A stretch of 60,000 bases of DNA from Liolophura sinensis. Taxonomy: Eukaryota; Mollusca; Polyplacophora; Chitonida; Chitonidae. Positions 1 to 12,500 of this stretch are shown here, in pieces; the stretch's first letter is position 1, and each line of letters begins with the position of its first letter. Where the stretch lies: assembly GCF_032854445.1 (NCBI RefSeq), contig NC_088301.1, positions 994,001 to 1,054,000 on the forward strand, given 5' to 3'. The position numbers and the translations under genes were made by a program. The notes beneath the pieces were generated by a model. It saw only the letters and a program-made list of their open reading frames with translations, searched no databases and was not told where the DNA came from.

Positions 1-130
1 TTACTCAACAATGTGAAAGATACTTCTCCCGGATCTTCCCGGGTTTTCGCGGTACCATACCGCTGGGCGCGGTCGTACAGGTGACATATTCTTGAAAACG
101 GCATAAAACACCAATTGAATCAATAAATCA
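1..130 (+). mobile_element. SINE 3' part, diverged
   Basis: Ends CATATTCTTGAAAACGGCAT then AAAACACCAATTGAATCAATAAA, matching the SINE tail. The upstream half is strongly diverged. Confidence 0.6.
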
Positions 131-324
131 TCTCAACGAGACAAGAATTTGATCGTTTAAGTGCGCCAAACTCTTTGGAGACTAAGTCGCTAAAGGTCAG
201 TCGTAGTTTTCATGTTGAAAGCGCGCAGTACAGTAAAAAGTACAAATGGACAACTTAATGAAACTACGATAAAAATTAGCGCATTGCCCACTCAGGGGAG
301 ATAACCAATATAGACTTTACTTAC

Positions 325-543
325 CACCCACAGGTTCAGCTTCAGGCTCACCCTCAGGTTCACCTTCAGGTTCTCCTTCAGGTTCACCCTCCGGTTCGCT
401 TTCAGGCTCCGATAAAGGTTCTGCATGGGGCTCCCCCTCGGGCTCCCCCTCGGGCTCCCCCTCTGGTTCCCCTTCGGGCTCTCCTTCTGGCACTGGTTTC
501 ATACCCGCTGATGCGGGAAAGTTTTGACAGGCTCTTGTCGTGC
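325..543 (-). CDS. Gene A exon 9: Cys-Gln-Asn-Phe-Pro motif and Glu-Gly-Glu-Pro repeat
   Basis: 219 bp; acceptor gtcgtgctttcag, donor GTGGGTG|gtaagt. Two bases complete Gly with exon 8, then [18 protein letters not shown], followed by about thirteen tetrapeptides ending in Pro (five [16 protein letters not shown], four EGEP, EAEP). The tract is strongly acidic and probably extended. Its placement just after WVGIGF suggests an insertion in a DOMON surface loop. The donor at 324 shows that further exons lie left of the window. Confidence 0.86.
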
Positions 544-3500
544 CTGAAAGCACGACATCCACGTGTTGTTATAACGGTTGTTATCGGACAAAATACATAA
601 ATGGACAGATGTCATTTGACTAGGAATAAAGTGTCGTCATAGAATTTGAAATTAAAGTAACCATACTATTTTATACGGCCAACGTTAACCGTTTGTTTAA
701 TAAAGTTTGTGAGGTTGGCGATTTCTCATATTTGATGTAAACATACTGGAGTGCTGCTTGTTTTTTCCCGGCAAATCCTTAACGAAAGCTACATATGTCG
801 CCAGGTACTTGATATATTTGGGCTGATGAGGAAAACAGAGGAAGGGATGGGGCACGATTGCCAAAGGCAGCCGAACTTGCGAAAGTGCGAATCCACTTTA
901 ATCCACGACAGACAACAATTTTCACGTGGCGAGAACGAACCAAGCGGCTAGACGGAGAAGACAACTATCACTTAAGGGAGGAATCCTCACCTCCTGCTCG
1001 GAAGCCAATCCCGACCCATGTAACGGTGTTTGCCTTGATGACGAAATCGATCTCATCCTGCAAGTCATACAAATATCACAACCAGTGAACTACATGTACT
1101 TTATTACCAATCGCATTTATATCATCGCAAACATAAGTAAATTCTTCGACATGCTGTTATTAAATTACACACGATAAATACACAGTGCTCCCATTTCCGT
1201 GACGTCCAAGATCTCTTACATACACAGGAACAGGTATTACAAAACGAAAAGTATGGTTTTAGCGAAAATGAAGTAAGATAAGTAGAAAAAAAACTTTCAA
1301 TTTTGAGGCATATTTTATATTTTTTAAGAACTCCTCTATTTTAGACACATATTCCGTTCGCAACCTCTGAAAAATGCTCTTACTGTCGAGCTCATGCTGG
1401 CTTCCTCTCCGGCCGTACGAGGAGAGATCTATCAGCAACCTGCGGATGGTGGTGGGTTTCCCCAGGATTGTGCCCGGTTCCTCGTACCATTTACTCTGAC
1501 CGCCGTCATATAAGTGAAATATTATTGAGTACGGCGTACAACACCATCCAAATAAATAAATAACTAGTTTCCGTTATATATTCGGAAATGAGGTCATCGA
1601 TGATCATGCTGGGAACGTGAGACCAGCTTAGCTCCCCGAGGTTCAGGGTGTTGTTTTGACAGCTGTCACCGTTGACGTCTCCGCAGCAGGCTACTTAATT
1701 TGTGGATCTCAGGAAAATTTTAGTTTAAAGTCATTTTTACGCCTCTGGAAGAAAGCTGACAAGTTTTTTTTTTGTATTTTTCCTGTGTTTTTGTCACATC
1801 ATGTACTCCGTATTAAGAAATAAAAACCAAACGTTCCATGTATCCTTTGCAAAGTTATACTCTTTTCTGGTACCATACTTTTGCGAGTTTCTATGACATA
1901 GTTTCACCCGGGGTCTCGCAGACATGGTTTCACCCTGGGTCTCGCAGACATGGTTTCACCCTGGGTCTCGCAGACATGGTTTCACCCTGGGTCTCGCAGA
2001 CATGGTTTCACCCTGGGTCTCGCAGACATGGTTTCACCCTGGGTCTCGCAGACATGGTTTCACCCTGGGTCTCGCAGACATGGTTTCACCCTGGGTCTCC
2101 CAGACATGGTTTCACCCTGGGTCTCGCAGACATGGTTTCACCCTGGGTCTCGCAGACATGGTTTCACCCTGGGTCTCGCAGACATGGTTTCACCCTGGGT
2201 CTCGCAGACATGGTTTCACCCTGGGTCTCGCAGACATGGTTTTACCCTGGGTCTCGCAGACATGGTTTCACCCTGGGTCTCGCAGACATGGTTTCACCCT
2301 GGGTCTCGCAGACATGGTTTCACCCTGGGTCTCGCAGACATGGTACGCTGCCCATTTATCGGGTGTGTTGACCAATACCAATGAAGGATCTGAACCAATC
2401 AATAAAGATTTTTGTCGCTAGCTTTGGGGTTCGTCCAAACCGGTAACTGAACCCGGTTCCAATCAGAGAGTGCATATGCTTTTAAGCTGAGCGAACACTC
2501 TGTTTGAAGCTAAAAGTACACTTTGTTCCGCTGCGGGTACAGTTTGTCCAAAGCAGAGAGTACACCTTTCCGCTCTGAGAATACACTATTTAGGAGCTAA
2601 CATATGTAGTACGGTTACACCACAGAGGAGACAATCGTTCATTACAATGTACACTACAGTTAAAACTCCGTACCAAACTGAACTGTACATTTTTGTGAAT
2701 GTATTATTTGTGAATGTGACAACATTTTGGAATTCCTTGCTATAATTGTTAGAATGAATGATTGTGTGAATGGATGAATGTATGAATGAATAAATGAATG
2801 CAAGTATGAATGCATGAATGATTGACATAAATTTGCTTACCCCCATTATCTTATGATACATGGTCACCTTTCTGTTCCATGGTGTCCGTATATAGGAACT
2901 TAAGTCTCCATCTTTCTCCGTGATTGCTGACTCTATACAGAAGAAATAAATAATTGATTAATGATGGTGTTAATTGGTTGGTAGTGATCGCCAACTATTG
3001 CACAGATTTAACCGTAAGACAATGGTTCTTCATTAAAATAATAATTAAGTCCTGTATCATCACATAGCCAACGTATTAGTCATTGTGAAAAAGTGCATTC
3101 GCTGAAAATCAATTTCATTCGATGCTGATTTTTTTGGCAGACATACTGAGTAAAACTCTTCATGTTTAGGAAAAAGGAGCCAAATAAGTTCAGGGGTCAG
3201 GGCATATCTTACAATATGGCGAAGTCATATAGATTTACTTATTTCATCGGCATTTGGAGCCATGTTTCTCTTACATGACAGTAGTCAGGTTTATGGGTGA
3301 AGGAAACCGAAGAACCCGGAATAGAACTTCCGACTCCTGACTTAAAGCTTCCACTGAAAGAGTTCTATAGAAATGACCAAATGTTCAGAGGAATTCGTCA
3401 TATGTAAAAATTAGTGTTTGATAGTGTGAAAAAAAATTTAAACTCCGAACATTGCTTAATTCCCTTGTCTGACCAAACTAGCCCATATAGGACAATAGCC

Positions 3501-6500
3501 AACTTACTTAATTCACGTCTGACCAAACTAGCCCAAAGAGAATAGTAACAGACTAACTTAATTCCCATGTCTGACCAAACTAGCCCATATAGGACAATAG
3601 CCAACTTACTTAATTTACGTCTGACCAAACTAGCCCAAAGAGAATAGTAACAGACTAACTTAATTCCCATGTCTGACCAAACTAGCCCATATAGGACAAA
3701 AGCCAACTTACTTAATTCCCATGTCTGACCAAACTAGCCCATATAGGACAATAGCCAACTTACTTAATTCACGTCTGGTCAAACTAGCCCAAAGAGAACA
3801 GTAACAGACTGACTTAATTCCCATGTCTGACCAAACTAGCCCATATAGGACAATAGCAGAGTAGCTTAATTCCCATGTCTGATCAAACTAGCCCATATAG
3901 GACAACAGCACACTTACTTAATTCGCACGTCTGACCAAACTAGCCCATATAGGACAATAGCAGACTTACTTAATTCGCACGCCTGACCAAACTAGCCCGT
4001 ATAGGACAATAGACAACTTACTTAATTTCACATATCTGACCAAACTAGCCCATATAGGACAATAGCAGAGTAGCTTAATTCCCATATCTGACCAAACTAG
4101 CCCATATAGGACAATAGCACACTTACTTAATTCGCACGTCTGACCAAACTAGCCCATATAGGAAAATAGCAGACTTACTTAATTCGCACGTCTGACCGAA
4201 CCAACCGATGGGACAATAGCAGACTTTCTTGGGGTAGGATGTGGCATCAATGTCAATACATTCTCCTCCATTGCTGCAGTCGCTGTCGGTCAAACAGATG
4301 TCTGAAAACGTAAGAAAAACGACACGTAGCAATTATAACATACAATAGTCGGGACGCAGAGCAATCGCGGGTGACAGCCAGTGCAAAGGACAGCAATCAT
4401 GACGTAAAAGCATTTGCGACGGACAGCAGTCACGGTGTATAGCATCCACAACGCACATCAATCATGGCGCTAGAAAATTACTACATACAGCAGGAATGAC
4501 GTATGGCAGCTTTAACGTACATTAATCCTAAAGCAATAATAACATAAGACAACCACGACGTATAAGTGTCCAGACAAACAAGATGAACAACTAGTCACAC
4601 ATAGAGCAAACACGATGCACAACTATCCAGACATACAGCAAACACGACACACAACTATCCAGACATACAGCAAACACGACGCACAACTATCCAGACATAC
4701 AGCAAACACGACGCACAACTATCCAGACATACAGCAAACACACGACGCACAGCTATCCAGACATACAGCAAACACGACGCACAACTATCCAGGCATACAG
4801 CAAACACGACGCACAGCTATCCAGGCATACAGCAAACACGACGCACAGCTATCCAGACATACAACAAACACGACACACATCTATCCAGACATACAGCAAA
4901 CACGACGTCCAGCTCATGTTGGCTTCCTCTCCGGCCGTAAGTGGGAAGGTCTGCCAGCAACCTGAGGATGGTCATCGGTTTCCGCCGGACACTGTCCGGT
5001 TTCCTCCCACCATGATGCTAGCCGCCGTCGTATAAGTGAAATATTGTTGAGTACGGCGTAAAACATCAATTAAATCCAATAAATCATCGTACGTCCTTCA
5101 TCTATGTACCTTTGAATTGACACCGATCCCCGTCGTACGTTCTGTTGCAAATGCATTTTCCACCTTCAAACCGGCCATGGCCAGAACAGTCCTGAGTGAA
5201 ATCCGCTGGAAAAAAATTTAAAAACCCAGTTAAATGTGATTCATTTTATTTAAAAATTTATCGAAAGACATTCCATTTTACTTTATTTTCATTCATTGTA
5301 TCGAGGTGAGGTCGTGGAGGGTTATGAAGCATTTGTGACTTAAGCACAGTGTCCGCCAGGCGTTATAGCTGTTTGATGAGAACGATATTAACTATGTAGT
5401 ACGGGAGGGGGGGCGTGGCTCAGTTGGTTAGCCCGCTAGCGCAGCGTAATGACCCAGGAGTCTCTCACCAATGCGGTCGCTGTGAGTCCAGCTCATGCTG
5501 GCTTCCTCTCCGGCCGTAAGTCGGAAGGTCTGTCTGCACAGCTGCGGATGGTCGTGGGTTTCCTCCGGGCTCTGCCCGGTTCCCTCCCTCCATAATACTG
5601 GCCGCCGTCGCATAAGTGAAATATTCTTGATTACGGCGTAAAACACCAAATAAATACCGCCAGACAGTACCGTGCAGCAGTCACACAGTGCCATGCGACA
5701 GCCTCACATTGCCGTGCAGTAGTCACACAGTGCTGTCCAGCAGCCTCACAGTGCCGTGCAGCAGTCACACATTGCCGCACAGCAGCCTCACAATGCCGTG
5801 CAGCTGTCACACAGCGCCATGCAGCAGCCTCACAGTGCCATGCAGCAGCCTCACAGTGCCATGCAGCAGCCTCACAGCGCCATGCAGCAGCCTCACAGTG
5901 CCATGCAGCAGCCTCACAGTGCCATGCAGCAGCCTCACAGTGCCATGCAGCAGCCTCACAGTGCCATGCAGCAGCCTCACAGTGCCATGCAGCAGCCTCA
6001 CAGCGCCATGCAGCAGCCTCACAGTGCCACGCAGCAGCCTCACAGTCCCATGCAGCAGCCTCACAGCGCCATGCAGCAGCCTCACAGCGCCATGCAGCAG
6101 CCTCACAGCGCCATGCAGCAGCCGCACAGTGCCATGCAGCAGCCTCACAGTGCCATGCAGCAGCCTCACAGCGCCATGCAGCAGCCTCACAGTGCCATGC
6201 AGCAGCCTCACAGTGCCATGCAGCAGCCTCACAGTGCCATGCAGCAGCCTCACAGTGCCGTGCAGCAGCCTCACAGCGCCATGCAGCAGCCTCACAGTGC
6301 CATGCAGCAGCCTCACAGTGCCATGCAGCAGCTTCACAGCGCCATGCAGCAGCCTCACAGTGCCATGCAGCAGCCTCACAGCGCCATGCAGCAGCCTCAC
6401 AGTGCCATGCAGCAGCCTCACAGTGCCATGCAGCAGCCTCACAGCGCCATGCAGCAGCCTCACAGTGCCATGCAGCAGCCTCACAGCGCCATGCAGCAGC

Positions 6501-9500
6501 CTCACAGTGCCATGCAGCAGCCTCACAGTGCCATGCAGCAGCCTCACAGTGCCGTGCAGCAGCCACATAGTACCGTGCAGCAGCCTCACAGCGCCATGCA
6601 GCAGCCTCACAGTGCCATGCAGCAGCCTCACAGTGCCATGCAGCAGCCTCACAGTGCCATGCAGCAGCCACACATTGCCGCGCAGCAGCCTCACAGTGCC
6701 ATGCAGCAGCCACATAGTACCGTGCAGCAGCCTCACAGTGCCGTGCAGCTGTCACACATTGCCGTGCAGCAGCCTCACAGTGCCATGCAGCAGCCCTCAC
6801 AGCGCCATGCAGCAGCCTCACAGCGCCGTGCAGCAGCCTCACAGTGCCGTGCAGCAGCCACATAGTACCGTGCAGCAGCCACATAGTACCGGGCAGCAGC
6901 CACATAGTACCGTGCAGCAGCCACACAGTACCGTGCGGCAGCCTCACTGTGCCGTGTAGCAGCCTGTTAGTACCGTCCAGCGGCCACACAGTATCGCGTA
7001 GCAGCCGCACAGTGCCGTGCAGCAGCCTCACAGTATCGTACAGCAGCCGTACAGTACCGTGCACAGCCTCACAGTATCGTACAGCAGCCGTACAGTACCG
7101 TGCACAGCCTCACAGTATCGTGCAGTAGCCGCACAGTACAGTCAGGGGTCACACAGTATATACTGCACGCTTAAAGTGCAGTACCGTGCTCCTACTTTGC
7201 GGTACCAACTGCATGTGTGGTACATTTACTAGCGGGGGGGTGGGGGGTGGGGGAGAACAATACCGAGTTGTAACCGAACAGTATCTTGTGGTGAAGTTTT
7301 TCTATGTAATGGAAAGTGTCATTTAGTAATGAAGGGGCCTCCATGGCTCAGTTGGTTAGTGCGCTAGCGCAGCTTAATGATCCAGGAGCCTTTCACCAAT
7401 GCTGTGGATGTGAGTTCAAGTCCAGCACATGCTGGCTTCCTCTCGGCCGTAAGTGGGAAGGTCTGGCAGCAATCTGCGGATGTTCGTGGGTTTCTGCCGG
7501 CACTGCCATAATGCTGGCCGCCGTCGTATAAGTGTAATATTCGTGAGTACGGCGTAAAACGCCAATCAAATAAATAAATAAATTTAGTGATAACCATAAA
7601 AAACCAAAAGCTTTGTGAGAACTTTACAGTGCCGTGTGACAACTGCTCGGTGTATTCTGCGATTATAGTGAGCCGTTTCTATTCAGTACAGTATGATGAA
7701 GTTTTTCATAATGTAGATTTATGTGCATGAATACTTGCGGACAGGAATACAGGAGTTCTCCTTACTTTTCTTGATGTTGACATCTGCGCATGACCAAAAA
7801 CTGTAGTTCCTACCCCATTCTGAAGCTTGTCTCAGCAGACGGATAGAGCAGTTCATACACTCGATGTCGGGAAGCTGAACTTCCTCAAATTGGCTTCTGT
7901 TAAAACAAAAATGAAAATGTCTTTTAAAATGTAGTCAATGATGCTACAGTTGCAGCCATCCAGCGTTTATTCAGGGGAATGGGTTTAGAACATGTATAAA
8001 TACGTCAAAAACTGTTGGTCGATGTCAGCTTGAAGTCTTGATTGAAACACCTCATGTATTTATTTGTTTGTTTGTTTATGAGGAAAGATTAAACGTATCA
8101 AAATTTGAACTTGTATTAATGTTTGAACCAATAATACATTATACTAATAATATACACCTTTAAATTCTCAATTCGTGAATTCTACCCATAATCTGAGTTC
8201 AGAAGTAATATTGTTGCTTTTTGAAACAAATTTGAGACAATAGTAACTGCCTCAGACTACCTAACGAAGGTTTCTGAAGTTGGTTCCACTTGTCAAAGTA
8301 CATGTCTGTATTAAACTTAAACGGGACTCATGGTTACTATGCCTACTGGAGGGCTGACTTCCGGTTTGCCATCTTGAACGGGTGATCTTCAGCCGTCTAA
8401 CGTGCTTTGCTTGATTGCCGTCACCAGCCGATGACCAGTGAGATCACTTGACAGACATCTTTGGTCACATAGAGCGAGGGTTCGGATGCGGCTATGTTCG
8501 GCATCTACATCGTGGTGTTCTCTGGCTCTACCCGGTTTCCTCCAGACTTCAGCGAAATACTCTGCCATAAGGCTTAAGTGGGTTTTCAGAGTGGCCACGA
8601 TTGAAACATCTAAATACATGGCTCGGCAAGTGCTCGGTTAGAGTTCGGTCAGGGCTCGGTCAGAACTCGGCCAGGGCTCGGTCGGGGTTCGGTCGGGGCT
8701 CGGTCAGAGGTCAGCAACTGCTGCCATAGCAGTTATGTGGTCGTCAGGTTAAGTGGAATTCTCGCAAGTGGTCCCGTGGTTTTTTTGTAAAGTGTAAGAA
8801 CCATTTTATCTATGCCACGATCTCACGACAATCTGAATCACGGAGTCTGCAGTCACATATAATCCTACCTGTCCACGACATCCGTGAAAGCCTACCTGAT
8901 ATTGAATGCTCTACCAGAAAAGGGATACAACGGAGTGATAGTAATATAAATATTACTAGTATAAGAAATGGTCATATAAACTACAAAGTATTACGTGGTA
9001 TCAGCGTCGTCAAACTCTCCGGTCCGAGGTGCCAGTCTAATAACTGCTGTCAAGTTCTCATCTTCACCGAGTATTTCCAGCCTATAACCACCCTGTAACA
9101 CAAATAAATTGTCAGGTTTACATCTTTACCGAGTATTTCCAGCCTATAACCACCCTGTAACACAAATAAATTGACAGTCGTTTATCAGTCTGGCTCACAC
9201 TCTGTAAAGTCATGCAGTATTTATGCATCTTATAGGATTTAGGTATCTTATAGGAACCTGTGGTATTTAGTCCTCAAAGTTCCGTATATACATGTACTCT
9301 ATGTGCAAAAATACCAGAAGCTACAAACTGGAGATAAAAATACAATTATATATGTGGCCATTATCATTGCTGTAACGGGAGTGTGATATTTCAAGGAACA
9401 AAACCAGCGCGTGTTCGCTTTTCTCAATTGTTTGAGAAAAAATAAGAAAACATCTTTGTGGCTCAACGTCGCTTTCAACATTAGTTCATTATTTGCATAA

Positions 9501-12500
9501 TTTGTGTATGTATTTTTAACACCGAGTTGATCATTACTTCACCGGTGTCTGTAGCAGTTTAGCAATGTCTTTTAATGTCATAATTCTATGATGTTATGTA
9601 TACTTCCATGATGATAGTGTGAATGACATGAACGGTGCACAAGTACTCACGATCACATGCTCAGTGCACAGGTAGTCACGATCACATGGCCGGTGCATAA
9701 GTTGTCAATATCACATGGCAGATGTATAAGCAGTCACGATCACATGTTCAGTGCATAAGTAGCCAAGATCACATGGCCAGTACATCAGTAGTCACAATCA
9801 CATGGCCGGTGCACAAGTACTCACGATCATATGGCCAGTGCATAAGTAGTCACGACCACATGGTCAGTGCATAAGTTATCACGATCACATGACCAGTGCA
9901 TGCGTACTCACGATCATATGGCCAGTGCATAAGTAGTCATGATCACATGCCCGGTCCATAAGTACTCACGATCACATGGCCAGTGCATAAGTAGTCACGA
10001 CCACATGGTCAGTGCATAAGTTATCACGATCACTTGTTCAGTGCATACGTACTCACGACCACATGACCAGTGCATGCGTACTCACGATCACATGGCCAGT
10101 GCATAAGTTATCACGATCACATGACCAGTGCATAAGTAGTCACCATCACATGGCCAGTGTATAAGTAGTCACGATCACATGACCAGTGCATAAGTAGTCA
10201 CCATCACATGGCCAGTGCATAAGTAGTCACGATCACATGCCCGGTCCATAAGTACTCACGATCACATGGCCAGTGCATAAGTAGTCACGACCACATGGTC
10301 AGTGCATAAGTTATCACGATCACATGACCAGTGCATGCGTACTCACGATCATATGGCCAGTGCATAAGTAGTCACAATCACAGGGCCAGTGCATAAGTTA
10401 TCACGATCACATGCCCGGTCCATAAGTACTCACGATCACATGGCCAGTGTATAAGTAGTCACGACCACATGGTCAGTGCATAAGTTATCACGATCACTTG
10501 TTCAGTGCAAACGTACTCACGACCACATGACTAGTGTATAAGTAGTCACGATCACATTGCCAGTACATCAGTAGTCACGATCATATGGCCGGTGCATAAG
10601 TAGTCACAATCACAGGGCCAGTGCATAAGTTATCACGATCACATGGCCAGTGCATGAGTAGTCAAGATCACATGGCCAGTACCGAATTAATTTTGGCTGA
10701 ACGATGAAAATCTCAAAAAATATGTGAAAGGAGAAGAAAACATAAAAGACATGCCAAAAGTGGATGAAAGAGCTTGAAACCTTATTTGCAAATATGGTCC
10801 TTGAGATTTTTTATTTTTTCTTCTAGGAAAAAATGGTATTTGAAAATATTTTTTATGGTGGGTGTTTGGGACCACAATTTGATTTATATCGTCTTTGCTT
10901 GATAATGTTCTAAATAAGGATCTGATGCATTTATAATAAATTTATTTGAATGTAAATTTGCTGTTTCTATCCAAACGCATGCCTTTAATCTGGATTATGG
11001 TTATATTTATGATTATATTAAAAATATGAATATGATCAAAATCCAGGCTGAACACATCATTTAGCTGAAAATACCAAATTCTAGTGCCAATATATTTATT
11101 AAACATATGCTACAACATTATCTATAACATTATAAAACAAAGACAAAATGTACAAAGAGGTGGCCTCAAATAACCAAAATATCTTTTTCTCTTTACAGAA
11201 AAATCGAAAAAAATATTGAAGACCATATTTACAACAACTTTTTGCACGCTTTCATCTGAAATTTATATAATTTTTTTGTTTTCTCCTTCTTCAACTCGAA
11301 AAACTGTTTAAAACATCAAGATTTACACGTTGTCTAGACACTTTCACCTTAGGATTGCGAGCCTGCGATCATATTTTCGTTGTGGCGTATAGTTTTCATG
11401 CAATTAGCAACAGAAGAATTCAAAACTGCTTTTCAAAAGTGCACAATGTGCTTAACGTCTCCGTTGGAGTGATCTTACCACTGCTAAAAAGCTTAATTAG
11501 AAACGCTGGCTGTAATCTTAACGCGCAGTTTTTTTGTTTTTTGTTTTGTTTTGTATTATTTTGTGTTCGGAGTACACGTTAGTTGTTCAGTTTATCTCCT
11601 GACCAACACTTGAGCGTGACATGGGGAGAGGGAAGCGGTGGAGGTGGTCTGGTCATGGGAAGAGGGGGGAGAATGGTCACCATTGATGTATTACTGTCAC
11701 AACAGTCAGTGTCAGCAGCTTGAGTTTCAGAGACATGAGTTTCAGAGACAGACATTAATTTCATACACAGTGTTAATTTTCAATGCGGTCGCTGTGAGTT
11801 CAAGTCCAGCTAATGCTGACTTCCTCCGGCCGTACGTGGGAAGGTCTGCCAGCAACCTGTGGATGGTTGTGGGTTTCCCCCGGGCTCTGCCCGGTTTCCT
11901 CCCGCCATAATGCTGGCCGCCGCCATATAAGATAAATATTCGGCGTAAAACACCAATCAAATAAATAAATAAATAATTTTTGCGCTTATAGCCTAACGTT
12001 TTATAAATAGAATGTTATCCTACAATCTAAACAAACTTTAAAATATCCTTCTAGGATGATCAGAACTCTCAGAATCAGGTAAAATGGATAGCTTAGTCCT
12101 TGTCTTCGTTCTGTTTGACAGTTCCACTTACATCAAAGGATATAGCCAAGTGCAGCCTCACTGTAATACTATTAGATTTTATCGTACCCTATATCTGTAC
12201 TATCACGCTGTACGCAGGGGCTGGTCAGTCAAGTGTCCGTAGATAAACTCAACTTTAGAAATCGAGTGTCACCCACAGCATAGCTTTAACTGAAGCAGCA
12301 CTGTAGATGACTGAAAAGGTGTCAAAACGTAACCTGATTTATTTAGGTATGGGGGTGAAAACAGACCTAAACGGTTACCAACATTTTTCTGACAGGCTGG
12401 CTAACGCTATAAATCACGTTAATTCTTACACGGTCATGAGGTGAGCCATGTTAAAACAACCGGAAACACGATATCACGGCACTCGTACCCCACATGCATA

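Noticed and set aside
991-1057. EGF-like frame on the plus strand (NPDPCNGVC)
   Set aside because: Shadow of gene A exon 8, which has matching splice sites and phases on the minus strand.
1838-2421. Overlapping frames of 144-177 codons
   Set aside because: Same effect from the 26-bp array.
5408-5490. Possible tRNA gene
   Set aside because: The A-box is perfect, but the segment is the head of a SINE with the standard SINE body and tail, and no cloverleaf closes.
5631-7064. Open frames up to 477 codons on both strands (Ala/Trp/His/Cys-rich; Gln-Pro-His-rich)
   Set aside because: Produced by the 21-bp array, whose period is a whole number of codons. Open on both strands and in several frames, inside intron 4 of gene A.
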